A DNA stretch of 64,000 bases from CAITWD01 sp963727285. Its GTDB lineage: Bacteria > Actinomycetota > Thermoleophilia > Miltoncostaeales > Miltoncostaeaceae. The stretch is taken from the NCBI GenBank assembly GCA_963727285.1, contig CAVSFF010000011.1, positions 62,001 to 126,000 of the forward strand, given 5' to 3'. The notes under the pieces are model-generated. The model saw only the letters and a program-made list of their open reading frames with translations. It was not told the DNA's origin and did no database searches. Positions 18,104 to 26,414 of this stretch are shown piece by piece; position 1 is the first letter of the stretch, and each line of letters opens with the position of its first letter. A program made the translations under genes and the position numbers.

Positions 18104-18442
18104 GCATGGTCCTTTGTTGGCCTACGGGGATGCACGACGGCCGGAGGACCGGCGGTCGGCGGGCGTGCGCCGGCGCATCCGAACCGCAGTGCGGGGCCCC
18201 CGCGCTCTGCGAGGTCATCCGCGGGACACGCACGTCGCGACGCGATCGTGCATCGCTCCCGGTGCTTTGCGCACAATCGGCGCGCACGCCACAGCCCGGT
18301 CGTCGGGCGCGGCACAGCGGGGCGAAGCGGGGACCATACCCGAGATCGCGGCGGGCGCATACGGGGATCGGCCGTCCGGGCCCCCGGGGCCCGGAAGCGC
18401 CCCCGGGGGCCCGCGAGGCCGGGGCGCTTCCGGTGGGCGCCG
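18104..18442. other. 339-base intergenic region with a GC-rich hairpin
   Basis: Apart from the hairpin at 18377-18413 and, presumably, the promoter of the Rpf-like gene, I see no gene. I looked for a c-di-AMP (ydaO-type) riboswitch, which often precedes Rpf genes in actinobacteria, and could not identify its conserved blocks. Confidence 0.4.
18377..18413. terminator. 13-bp perfect GC hairpin downstream of a PF03640 gene
   Basis: CGGGCCCCCGGGG and its exact complement enclose an 11-base loop, 30 bases downstream of the PF03640 lipoprotein stop. There is no T-tract. It is probably a transcription terminator or an mRNA-end stabiliser. Confidence 0.5.
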
Positions 18443-18955
18443 CTAGCTGGCGTCCTTGACGGTGCCCGCGGGCGTGATGACGTACCACTTGCTCCCGGAT
18501 CCCTGGCCGCTGGCCACACCGGGTCCGGAGTCACCGGCGTAGGTGTAGAGCGGGTGTCCGGCGTAGGTGACCACGGTGCCGCCGCCGGGGTTTGCGGTCT
18601 CCCCGACAAGTGCGGTCTTGGCCGTGCCGCCCGCCGTCGCCGCGGCGCCGGATGTGGTCATCACCGGCGGCCAAGCCGCCGCGCACCCGCCGGTGCAGGT
18701 CACACCCGCGGTGCCGTCCGGGGTGAAGATGTAGAGGACGCGCCCCTGTCCGTTCTCCAGCACGGGTCCGAGGTGGGCGACCGTACCCGTGGTGATCGTC
18801 GTTGCCGCTGCGGCCGACTGGGATGTTGCCGTCGTGCCGGTGGTGCCGGACGAGTAGCCGGAGGATCCGCAGCCGGCGACGAGAACGCCGGTGGCAAGCA
18901 GGCCGGCCGCGGCGATCGCGGCGGTGCGTGCCGGGTGGCGGAGGTGTCGTGTCAT
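18443..18955 (-). CDS. PF03640/COG4315 secreted lipoprotein
   Basis: 170 residues. A lipoprotein signal (LLATGVLVAGCGSS) gives a lipidated cysteine near residue 26, followed by a Ser/Thr/Ala-rich linker. Then come two copies of the PF03640 repeat: GRVLYIFTPDGTAGVTCTGGCAAAWPPV, with a probable disulfide, and GHPLYTYAGDSG...GSKWYVITPAG. The family is secreted and of unknown function. The ATG at 18955 has AAGGAG eleven bases upstream. A paralogue lies 91 bases upstream on the same strand, and both are divergent from an ECF sigma/anti-sigma pair that may control them. Confidence 0.88.
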   Translation of the reverse strand: MTRHLRHPARTAAIAAAGLLATGVLVAGCGSSGYSSGTTGTTATSQSAAAATTITTGTVAHLGPVLENGQGRVLYIFTPDGTAGVTCTGGCAAAWPPVMTTSGAAATAGGTAKTALVGETANPGGGTVVTYAGHPLYTYAGDSGPGVASGQGSGSKWYVITPAGTVKDAS

Positions 18956-19046
18956 GGGAGGTGTGCTCCTTGTGTCGGCGGCCGGGTGCATCCGGCCGGA
19001 GGGCGATATGGGCGGACGGGGTGCCCGGCGGGCGCTCCCGGGCGCG

Positions 19047-19547
19047 TCAACTGCGGACGACCCGGAAGCCGCCGACCCCGTTGCCCCGGACCGTGCCGGG
19101 CGCATCGGCGACGAAGCCATAGAGCGGCAGGCCGTTGCGGGTGAGTTGGATCGCGCCGTTGGGGCGTCGGATCGTGCCGAAGACCCCGGGCAGTCCCGGT
19201 ACCCTGCGGGCGATCCTGACCCCACGTGCGATGCGTAGCGGCGGCCACGTCGCGGCGCAGGCCCCGACGCAGTGGACTCTGTGGTCGACGCGCTCCGGGA
19301 GATACGTATAGAGGGCCATCCGGTGCGTGGTCGCCAGGATGCGCCCGGTTCCCGGCACGCCGATCCGGATCACCGGCGGGCGCCGCGTGATGATCCGGGC
19401 CGCCGTGAGGTGCCCGGGGAGCGCGGCGAGGGTCTGACCGCCGGTGACGCCGCCGGTTCCGCCGATTGCAACGGCGACGGCGGTCAGGGCGACGGTTGCC
19501 GCGACCGCGGCGAGCGAGCCGGCGCGGCCGGTCGGGGTGGGTGGCAT
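19047..19547 (-). CDS. Second PF03640/COG4315 secreted protein
   Basis: 166 residues with a non-lipidated signal sequence (SLAAVAATVALTAVAVAIGG). Two PF03640 repeats are visible: MALYTYLPERVDHRVHCVGA with CAATWPPL, and GLPLYGFVADAPGTVRGNGV. The CVGAC cysteine pair matches CTGGC in the neighbouring lipoprotein. It is probably a soluble exported partner or duplicate of that protein. The ATG at 19547 has AAGGAG seven bases upstream. Function unknown. Confidence 0.83.
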   Translation of the reverse strand: MPPTPTGRAGSLAAVAATVALTAVAVAIGGTGGVTGGQTLAALPGHLTAARIITRRPPVIRIGVPGTGRILATTHRMALYTYLPERVDHRVHCVGACAATWPPLRIARGVRIARRVPGLPGVFGTIRRPNGAIQLTRNGLPLYGFVADAPGTVRGNGVGGFRVVRS

Positions 19548-19762
19548 GTGTCTCTCCTTGTGGCCTCGGGGGTGCCGACGCCCGGTCGCGGGGCAGCGGC
19601 GCGGCGCGATGCGATCGGGGCGGTGCGGATATCCCGGTCACGCGCCCTGCGCCGGTGCGGTTCAATGACGGGTGGAAGTCGCCACGACGCGCGTGTCTGC
19701 GTGCGGTCCCCCGGGGCGATGAACCATCGGACGGGTCTGTGCGTGTACGAAGCGTGACCGGA

Positions 19763-20293
19763 ATGTCGCATCGGAATACCGTCGACGATCGCTTCGTGCG
19801 GGCGCTCTACGACGAGCACGGCGCGGTCCTGGTCAGCTACGTCACCACCATCACCCATGACCGCCAGGCCGCCGAGGACATCGTCCAGGAAACCATCGTG
19901 CGGGCGTGGCGGCGTGCCGGCCGCCTCGCGCGCGACGGCCGGCCGCTGCGCCCGTGGCTGATGCGGGTGGCGCACAACCTGGCCATCGATCGGCACCGGC
20001 GCGCGGCAGCGTTCCCCGAGTCTGCAGACGCGGACGCGCTGGAAGGGATTGCCGGCGCCGGTGAGATCGACCGCGCGCTGGATGCCTGGCAGCTTGCCGA
20101 CGCCTTGCGCCAGCTCACGGACGCCCACCGCGAGACGCTGGTCGAGCTCTACTTCCGCAACCGCAGCGTGGCCGAGGCTGCGGAGGTACTCGGTGTCCCG
20201 GACGGGACGATCAAGTCCCGTGCCTATTACGCGCTGCGTGCGCTCAAGCTGATCCTGGAGGAACAAGGATGGGGCACCGATGACCTCCCCTGA
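19763..20293 (+). CDS. ECF-family RNA polymerase sigma factor
   Basis: 176 residues. Region 2 (RALYDEHGAVLVSYVTTITH, AEDIVQETIVRAWRRA, RPWLMRVAHNLAIDRHR) and region 4 (LTDAHRETLVELYFRNRSVA, GVPDGTIKSRAYYALRALK) are intact, with no extra C-terminal domain. The anti-sigma gene overlaps its end by 14 bases, so this is an extracytoplasmic-stress sigma held by a membrane anti-sigma. I start at the ATG at 19763; a GTG three codons upstream is possible. The divergent secreted PF03640 genes are candidate targets, by analogy with SigK-type systems that control secreted antigens. Confidence 0.92.
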   Translation: MSHRNTVDDRFVRALYDEHGAVLVSYVTTITHDRQAAEDIVQETIVRAWRRAGRLARDGRPLRPWLMRVAHNLAIDRHRRAAAFPESADADALEGIAGAGEIDRALDAWQLADALRQLTDAHRETLVELYFRNRSVAEAAEVLGVPDGTIKSRAYYALRALKLILEEQGWGTDDLP

Positions 20294-20984
20294 CTGCCGC
20301 GAGATTCGCGTCGAGCTCGGTGCCTATCTGCTCGGTGCCCTCGGCCCGGCCGACCGTGCCCGCGTGGCACGCCATCTCGACACCTGCGCCGAGTGCCGCG
20401 GTGAGCTTGCGGACCTGGCGCCGTTGCCGGGTCTGCTGGCGCGCGTCGCGCCGGACGACGTGCCCGTAGGCGCGCCGCGACCGGGGCGCGCCGACCACGC
20501 GGTGGCCGAGATTGCGCGCATCCGCCGCCGCCGCCGCACCGGCGTCGCCCTGGTCGCGGCCTGTGCGATCGCACTCGTCGGCGTGTTCGGGATTACGCGT
20601 GCCGTGCAGGACGCGGGCCGTCCGGCACCGACACAACTGGCGGCCGCACGCGTGCGGACGCCGGTTTCCGGGCACGCGACGCTCACGTCGATGCCCGAGG
20701 GGACGCGGCTTGTCGTCGCCATCTCGGGCGTGCATCCGGGGACCCGCTGCGAGCTGATCGTCATCGCGTTCGGGGGCCGGCGCGAGATTGCCGCCACGTG
20801 GCAGGCAAGTTACGACGGCGACGCGACCGTCGTCGGTGCGAGCGCCCTCGCGCCGCGTCAGATCCACCGGGTGATCGTCGCGAGTGTCGCCGGGCCGGCG
20901 CTGGCCGAATTCGTCCAGCCCGTCCCCGCGCCGGCGATCCGCACCACGCCCGCAGCCGCGACGGCAGCGCCGGGACGGGTGTAG
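20280..20984 (+). CDS. Zinc-finger (ZAS-type) membrane anti-sigma factor
   Basis: 234 residues. The N-terminal cytoplasmic domain has the zinc motif RHLDTCAECRGEL (H-x3-C-x2-C). One membrane segment follows at about 88-108 (GVALVAACAIALVGVFGI), then an extracytoplasmic domain related to RskA C-termini (SGHATLTSMPEGTRLVVAIS, CELIVIAFGG). It should bind and silence the ECF sigma factor encoded immediately upstream and release it after proteolysis of the membrane part. The 14-base overlap with the sigma gene implies coupled, stoichiometric translation. Confidence 0.9.
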   Translation: MTSPDCREIRVELGAYLLGALGPADRARVARHLDTCAECRGELADLAPLPGLLARVAPDDVPVGAPRPGRADHAVAEIARIRRRRRTGVALVAACAIALVGVFGITRAVQDAGRPAPTQLAAARVRTPVSGHATLTSMPEGTRLVVAISGVHPGTRCELIVIAFGGRREIAATWQASYDGDATVVGASALAPRQIHRVIVASVAGPALAEFVQPVPAPAIRTTPAAATAAPGRV

Positions 20985-21044
20985 GCGCGGCGGATCCCCC
21001 CGGGGCGGGTCGCAGGCACGGCCGGAGTCCCGGCGCCCAGGAGA

Positions 21045-21062
21045 TACTTGACAACTCAAGTA
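21045..21062. promoter_or_regulatory. MarR-type operator over the yceI promoter
   Basis: TACTTGA-CAAC-TCAAGTA is a perfect inverted repeat with seven-base arms and a four-base spacer, a form typical of MarR-family operators. It contains the probable -35 element TTGACA (21048-21053); a -10-like TATTTA lies at 21069-21074. Bound repressor would block the promoter. No MarR gene lies in the window. Confidence 0.7.
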
Positions 21063-21131
21063 CCTGGGTATTTACTTGCGCTAGCAACTAGCTGAGGCCG
21101 CTGGCCACCACGACTTTTCAGGAGCACCGCA

Positions 21132-21749
21132 ATGCCGACTCTCTTCTCCCGTTCATCCCGCCGCACCAGCCCGATCCCCGCCGGCACGTGGGTTGCCGAC
21201 CTCGCCCATTCCACCGTCGGGTTCTCCGTCAAGCATCTCGGCATCGCGACCGTTCGCGGATCGTTTGAGACCTTCACCGGCGAGCTCGTCGTCGGCGACG
21301 ATCTCGCCGCGGGGCGGATCACCGCGTCGATCGACGCATCCTCGGTCAACACCCAGGAAGCCGAGCGCGACGAGCACCTGCGCTCCGCCGACTTCTTTGA
21401 CGTCGCCGAACTCCCGCAGATCACCTTCCGTGCCGACGACCTGCGTCAGACCGACGACGAGGATTTCGAGGTCCACGGCGAGCTCACGATGCACGGGGTC
21501 ACGCGTCCGCTCGTGCTGCAGGCTTCGGTCCAGGGGTTGGAGACCGATCCGTGGGGCCAGGACCGCGTCGGGATCGAGCTCACGGGCCAGCTCAGCCGCG
21601 GCGACTACGGCATGAAGTTCAATCAGGTACTGGGATCGGGCAACGTGCTTGTCTCGGACAAGGTGAAGATCACCCTCGACATCTCCGCCGTCCGCGGGAG
21701 CGACGCAGCAACCTGTGCCCGCCGCCAACAGGGATACGGAGCGAGCTAA
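21132..21749 (+). CDS. YceI-family lipocalin-like isoprenoid-binding protein
   Basis: 205 residues. YceI signatures: GTWVADLAHSTVGFSVKHLG, VRGSFETFTGELVVGDD, SADFFDVAELPQITF and GELTMHGVTRPLVL. The fold is a beta-barrel that binds polyisoprenoids. No signal peptide is present, so it is probably cytoplasmic, as in other actinobacterial members. The last 18 residues (RGSDAATCARRQQGYGAS) look unlike YceI C-termini and run into a stretch of different base composition, so the 3' end may have been replaced. The ATG follows CAGGAG by seven bases. Expression is probably controlled at the MarR-type operator upstream. Confidence 0.9.
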   Translation: MPTLFSRSSRRTSPIPAGTWVADLAHSTVGFSVKHLGIATVRGSFETFTGELVVGDDLAAGRITASIDASSVNTQEAERDEHLRSADFFDVAELPQITFRADDLRQTDDEDFEVHGELTMHGVTRPLVLQASVQGLETDPWGQDRVGIELTGQLSRGDYGMKFNQVLGSGNVLVSDKVKITLDISAVRGSDAATCARRQQGYGAS

Positions 21750-22190
21750 GACATCGATGTGCAACAGCTCCGCGCAGCGAGAGGATGGTGATACTGACGC
21801 AACACGCGGACCTGTGGGAAGGTACATGCAGAGCAAGGCGGTTGACACAGTGGCGCAACAAGACGAGGTGCACAGTTGCCGACGGCACGAAGAGGATCGA
21901 GCAGATGAGTGCCGGGCCGAGCTTGTGCCGTGAGAGAAAGCTGAGGATCTGTAGCTAAAGGAGAGAAGAAGAGAGAGCAGTGGGCTGTGATGAGGTAGGC
22001 TGGAGAGGTAGGCAAGCAGGAAAGTTGCGGACATAGCGGCACCACTTGGATGCGGTGCCGGGAGAGATGGACTCGGCGCGGCAGTAATCGACAGCGGGGA
22101 GCGGTGGCACAGCGCGGGGGAGGGAGGAGGGGCAGCAGGTCTAGCCGACCGCACCACCCGGGGGCCGGGACCACCGGCCCCCGGGTGGGA
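21750..22190. other. Atypical purine-rich, lower-GC segment without a gene
   Basis: From the yceI stop to about 22135 the plus strand is strikingly purine-rich (runs such as AAAGGAGAGAAGAAGAGAGA around 21957) and visibly lower in GC than its neighbours. Open frames exist on both strands but none has a ribosome binding site with a sensible product. A TTGACA occurs at 21842. The origin is unknown; it could be an inserted fragment, an untranslated RNA or a decayed gene. The last 50 bases return to normal composition, and CCCGGGGGCC...GGCCCCCGGG near 22158-22187 is a probable terminator hairpin for the minus-strand transporter. Confidence 0.5.
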
Positions 22191-23027
22191 TCATGCCGGC
22201 TCGGGGACCCCGTCCTGGAGCTGCTGCGGGTCGAGGTCGGGATGGACCGTCGTCGCGATCACGACGGCGGCGACCATCGCCAGCGCGAGCGCCACCACCG
22301 CCACGATCCAGCGCCAATGGACCGACGACAGGTGCTCCTCCAGGAGGATCGCCCCCAGGACGACCGCGACGACGGGGCTCGCCACGGATCCCGATGCGAC
22401 CGTGTCGGCGAGCTTGCCGGTCGCAAGTCCGAACTGCTGGAACACAACCCCGAGGATCGCCAGGATGCCGACCAGGTACAGCTTCGGGTCGGTCAGCGCG
22501 GCGGTGATCCCGGTGTGGAGCTCGGACAGCACGGGCTTGGACATGACCGCCAGCAGCCCGGCCGTGGCACCGGACACCATGCCGTTGGCGCTGGCGCGAA
22601 GCGCGGGGCTGCCGCCGTCGGAGTACATGATCGCCGCCGCACAGACGAACGCCACCACTGCGGTCGCCACAAACCAGGCGGCGCTCGGTGCGTTGCTGCG
22701 CCCGGTGGCGGGGTCTCCGACGACCGTAAACACCGACAGTCCCGCGACGATCACGATCGCCGCCACGACTTCGCGGGCCGACACGCGCTGGTGGGTCAGC
22801 CAGACACCCAACGGGAGCACGAACACCAGGGTCATCGTGAGAAACACCTGGACGACGCTCACCCGGCCACGATCGAGCGCGAACGCCTGGAAGACCCACC
22901 CCACGAGCATGACGCCGAGCGCGACCAGCCAGATCGGGCGGGTAAACAGCGCCAGCAGCGACCGGGGATTCCCCAGCGACACGTTGGGCACCTGAAACGT
23001 CCCGCGCTGCTGAAGGACGGTCGACAT
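22191..23027 (-). CDS. DMT/EamA-type membrane transporter (5' end uncertain)
   Basis: At least 278 residues and about nine membrane segments, with a DMT-superfamily layout (STVLQQRGT near the N-terminus, FQQFGLATGKLADTVASGSV, GAILLEEHLSS). The coding signal continues upstream of the ATG at 23027 as the first membrane helix (APISIVFALISSLAFA), but that frame has no start codon. An ATG at 23113 is in a different frame, and the switch falls in CCCCCGGGG (23075-23083). A one-base indel there probably hides the true start. The substrate is unknown; relatives are called hypothetical multidrug or metabolite permeases. Confidence 0.78.
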   Translation of the reverse strand: MSTVLQQRGTFQVPNVSLGNPRSLLALFTRPIWLVALGVMLVGWVFQAFALDRGRVSVVQVFLTMTLVFVLPLGVWLTHQRVSAREVVAAIVIVAGLSVFTVVGDPATGRSNAPSAAWFVATAVVAFVCAAAIMYSDGGSPALRASANGMVSGATAGLLAVMSKPVLSELHTGITAALTDPKLYLVGILAILGVVFQQFGLATGKLADTVASGSVASPVVAVVLGAILLEEHLSSVHWRWIVAVVALALAMVAAVVIATTVHPDLDPQQLQDGVPEPA

Positions 23028-23382
23028 CGCGAACGCGAGCGACGAGATGAGTGCGAAGACGATGGAGATGGGTGCCCCCGGGGCGTGGCGCCGCGGTGTG
23101 TGCGACGTGGCATGCCGTCTGGCGTTGGGTCGGCGGCCGTGGGCCGATTGCGGGCCACTCTAGCGGGGCGACCCGCCGCCCGAGTCGCGCGGCGCAACCG
23201 TGGCGCCATCGATCCTTAACCATTTGGATCACCGGCTCTTAGGTGTTTCTCAGCCTCCGGGGCTTGCATATGGACACCGGGGGCAGCGCGGGAATCCGCA
23301 GTTCGTCATCCGGCGACACCATGACGTGCGGCGTTCCGGATCGCCGGTCCGGCGGCGACGCACCGCAGGATGGAGGCACCCC

Positions 23383-24753
23383 GTGACCGAGCAGTCCCCG
23401 CACGAATCCCGCGGTGCGCGTCGTCCGCGCCGCAAGCGCGTGCCGTCCGTGGCGATCGTTGGCCTGACGGCCGCCGTTCTCGGCTCTGCGCTCGTGCTCG
23501 GCGTCGACCATCGCGGCACCCTCGTGTCGCTGGCGAGCACTGCGACCGGTCACGGTTCGGGTACGTCCGCGACCGCAGGAGGATCGTCCGGCGGTTCGTC
23601 CTCGGGCGGTTCGTCCTCGGGCGGTTCATCCTCAGGCGGTTCATCCGCCCAGGACCCCGGCGGACTGTTCGGAGGTGGCAGCAGCTCGGGCGACGGCACC
23701 GGCGTGTCGTCCGGGTCATCCTCATCCGGCTCGACGAGTTCTGCGACCGGATCTCCGGCCAACGTGGCGGCACTTGCCGCCAAGGTCAGTCCGGCGCTCG
23801 TCGACATCAACGCGACCTACAGCTACCAGAGCGCCGCCGGCGCCGGCACCGGCGTGGTCCTGACCTCCGACGGCGAGGTGCTGACCAACAACCACGTCGT
23901 CGAGGGTGCCACCGCGATTAGGGTCACCGACGTCGGCAACGGCACGACCTACACCGCGAGTGTGGTCGGCTATGACGCCGCGCACGACATTGCGGTCCTC
24001 AAACTCGCCAATGCATCGGGTCTCACCACCGCGACGATCGGCGACTCGTCGTCGGTGCGCGTCGGGGACGGTGTCGTCGCCGTCGGGAACGCGGGCGGCG
24101 CCGGGGGGACGCCGTCGTCGGCCGGCGGCGCGATCACCGGACTCGGCCAGTCGGTGACGGCCGGCGACGAGATGACCGGATCCAGTGAACAACTGACCGG
24201 CATGATCGGCGTGAACGCCGCCGTCCTGGCCGGGGATTCGGGCGGCTCCCTGGTCAACTCCTCGGGTGAGGTCATCGGGATCGACACGGCGGGGTCCTCG
24301 GGATCCTCGGGCGGGTTCGCAAGCCAGTCCAGCGACACCTCGCAGACCCAGGCGTACGCCGTGCCCATCAACACGGCGCTGTCGATCGCCCGGCAGATCG
24401 AGTCCGGTCAGGGCTCGGGCACGACCCACGTGGGCGGGACGGCGTTCCTGGGCGTGTCGATCGCCTCCGCGGACACCCAGGGCGGGCTCGGCCAGGGCGG
24501 ATCCGGCGCGACCGGCGGCACGTCGGGCGCCACCATCGCGGGCCTGGTCAGCGGTGGTGCGGCGTCACGCGCCGGGCTCGCGGTGGGCGACACGATCACC
24601 GCCCTCGACGGTCACACGATCGGACAACCGTCGGACCTGCCCACGGTGCTTGCCCGGCTCCACCCCGGCGACCGGGTCGCGATCACTTGGGTCGACAGCT
24701 CCGGGGCGTCCCATTCCGGGTCGATCACGCTCGGATCCGGACCCCCCGCCTGA
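23383..24753 (+). CDS. HtrA/DegP-like membrane-anchored serine protease with PDZ domain
   Basis: 456 residues. A short basic cytoplasmic tail and one membrane anchor (21-41) lead to a Ser/Gly-rich linker (57-124). The protease domain has triad H171 (TNNHVV), D202 (AHDIAVL) and S286 (AGDSGGSL), and a C-terminal PDZ domain follows (about 350-450: GLVSGGAASRAGLAVGDTI). It should act outside the membrane on misfolded or signalling proteins. The GTG start has GGAGG seven bases upstream. The low-complexity linker is encoded by a tandem DNA repeat. It ends at a bidirectional terminator facing the DUF2252 gene. Confidence 0.93.
   Translation: MTEQSPHESRGARRPRRKRVPSVAIVGLTAAVLGSALVLGVDHRGTLVSLASTATGHGSGTSATAGGSSGGSSSGGSSSGGSSSGGSSAQDPGGLFGGGSSSGDGTGVSSGSSSSGSTSSATGSPANVAALAAKVSPALVDINATYSYQSAAGAGTGVVLTSDGEVLTNNHVVEGATAIRVTDVGNGTTYTASVVGYDAAHDIAVLKLANASGLTTATIGDSSSVRVGDGVVAVGNAGGAGGTPSSAGGAITGLGQSVTAGDEMTGSSEQLTGMIGVNAAVLAGDSGGSLVNSSGEVIGIDTAGSSGSSGGFASQSSDTSQTQAYAVPINTALSIARQIESGQGSGTTHVGGTAFLGVSIASADTQGGLGQGGSGATGGTSGATIAGLVSGGAASRAGLAVGDTITALDGHTIGQPSDLPTVLARLHPGDRVAITWVDSSGASHSGSITLGSGPPA
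23590..23646 (+). repeat. 15-base tandem repeat encoding GGSSS units
   Basis: Near-identical units GGCGGTTCGTCCTCG start at 23590, 23605, 23620 and, shortened, at 23635. They encode a flexible Gly-Ser linker between the membrane anchor and the protease domain. Unit number may vary by slippage without breaking the frame. Confidence 0.8.
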
Positions 24754-24761
24754 TCGTCGTT

Positions 24762-24785
24762 CGCCGGCCCGGCCTTGGGCCGGCG
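24762..24785. terminator. Bidirectional hairpin between convergent genes
   Basis: CGCCGGCCC and GGGCCGGCG form a perfect 9-bp stem around a six-base loop, placed between the stops of the HtrA-like gene and the DUF2252 gene. Confidence 0.55.
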
Positions 24786-24810
24786 GGGAGATCCGCCACC
24801 GCGTCCGCGG

Positions 24811-26256
24811 TCAGAGGCCGGTCTCGGCAGCGATGCGGCCTGCGTCGACCGCCGCCTGGAGCGCGGCGTAGTCACGCTCGTTCTGATCGGCGTAGGCATC
24901 CGCGAAGCTCGCGATCGCGCGATCGAAGACGTCGCTCCTGCCCAGGTATGCCGCGATCGCGACGCGGTCACCGGTGCAGGCGTGCGCCCGCGCCAAGGTC
25001 CAGGCGCACCACGTCCCGTACATGCGCATGCCTTCCGGCTCCATCTCGTCGATTTCGATCGCGCCCTTCCAGTCGCGGAGCTGGCGGACGTAGAAGTCCC
25101 GCTCGAGGTGATCGACCCCCTCGACGCGCAGCCATCCGAGAAAGACGTCGCTGGCGGCTTGCATCAGCCGCTGTCCGGCCACGACCCGGTGGGCGTGATT
25201 GCGGTAGAGACTGCGCCCGCTGAACTCCTCGAGCACCGACGCCTCCGCCTCCTTGACCTGCAGGAACAGCGGATCGCTGTCATCGCGCCCAAGCATCAAC
25301 ACGATCCATGCCCGCGTGCCGACGCTGCCGACGCCGACGACCTTGCGGGCGAGTTCGACGAAGCGGAACTTTTCGAGCACGAGGCGTCGGTCGTTCTGCA
25401 GGGTCGAGCGGTAGGAGCGCAGGTTCTTGCGCATCCACGTCTCAAACAGCGCGACGTGCTCGGGGAGCATCAGATCCCGCGCGGGGACGATCAGCGGGGG
25501 GTGGGCGGTGATTCGCGGCTCGCCGTCGACCAGGTGCGTGAGCTTTTCCAGCGCCTGCATGCTGTCGCGGGTGCGCGCCTTCGCGGCGACCTGCTTGGCC
25601 TGACGCAGCGCCTTGCGGTCGACCGCGGCGTCGTAGTCGGCCAGTCCCTTGTCGACGTCGAAGCTCGCGTAGTAGACGTCGAGGTTGTGCTGGGCGGCGA
25701 ACTGGGCCATCGAGATGCGGTAGGCGGCGGCGCAGTCGCGGGCGATCGGTGCGCGCTCGGCATCGCTGAACCCGTTGTCGCGGGCGGCGATCTCGAGGCT
25801 CGCCGCAAGGCGCTTGACGTCCCACTCCCACGGGCCGGGGGCGGTCTCGTCGAAGTCGTTGATGTCGAACACCATGCGACGCTCGGGCGTTGCGAACAGG
25901 CCGAAGTTCGAGAGATGGGCATCACCGCAGAGCTGGACCCGCAGGCCGGAGTTCGGGGTGCTCGACAGGTCGCTTGCCATCGCGAGCGCCGCGCCCCGGA
26001 AGTAGGCAAACGGCGACACGAGCATGCGGCCATGGCGGATCGGCACGAGCTCGGGAACCCGCGTCGTGGCCTGGCGCTCGAGCAGTCCGACCGGGTCGGG
26101 GCGGTCGGGGCCGGGGGTAAACCCGGCATGGCTGCGGCGCGGGACCATCTTGCGCGCCGCGCGCCCCTTGGCGACCCGCTCGGCGACCGACAGGTGCGCG
26201 ATCGGCGTGGGGTCGGCGGTCCTCCGCCTCCGGGCCTGCGATTGCGTCGCTGCCAT
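24811..26256 (-). CDS. DUF2252 family protein
   Basis: 481 residues, soluble. DUF2252 motifs are clear: FTPGPDRPDPV, PIRHGRMLVSPFAYFRGAA, CGDAHLSNFGLFATPERRMV, FDINDFDET and PWEWDVKRLAAS. The HLSNFG and FDINDFDE motifs recall catalytic and metal-binding loops of kinase-fold phosphotransferases (HGDxHxxN and DFD), so a kinase-like activity is plausible but unproven. I choose the ATG at 26256, which has GGAGGG five bases upstream, over a longer start at 26325. It is monocistronic and its substrate is unknown. Confidence 0.88.
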   Translation of the reverse strand: MAATQSQARRRRTADPTPIAHLSVAERVAKGRAARKMVPRRSHAGFTPGPDRPDPVGLLERQATTRVPELVPIRHGRMLVSPFAYFRGAALAMASDLSSTPNSGLRVQLCGDAHLSNFGLFATPERRMVFDINDFDETAPGPWEWDVKRLAASLEIAARDNGFSDAERAPIARDCAAAYRISMAQFAAQHNLDVYYASFDVDKGLADYDAAVDRKALRQAKQVAAKARTRDSMQALEKLTHLVDGEPRITAHPPLIVPARDLMLPEHVALFETWMRKNLRSYRSTLQNDRRLVLEKFRFVELARKVVGVGSVGTRAWIVLMLGRDDSDPLFLQVKEAEASVLEEFSGRSLYRNHAHRVVAGQRLMQAASDVFLGWLRVEGVDHLERDFYVRQLRDWKGAIEIDEMEPEGMRMYGTWCAWTLARAHACTGDRVAIAAYLGRSDVFDRAIASFADAYADQNERDYAALQAAVDAGRIAAETGL

Positions 26257-26414
26257 GACACCCTCCGGGTCGCGCAGGCGGGGCACCGCCGTCGGCGGAA
26301 TGCCTGCGGGATGAGCGTAGTCCACGCTCCCCGGCCGGTCGACCGCGGGACAGGATGCCGATGCGCCGATGACGCTGTTCGGGATGCGGGCGGCGGGGTA
26401 GGGTCGGTCGTGCC

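Noticed and set aside
18104..18442. c-di-AMP (ydaO-type) riboswitch before the Rpf-like gene
   Set aside because: Expected from context in actinobacteria, but I could not find the conserved blocks in the upstream sequence; a covariance-model search would decide.
23590..23646. Tandem repeats as a possible CRISPR array
   Set aside because: Units are 15 bases, contiguous and coding for GGSSS; there are no spacers.
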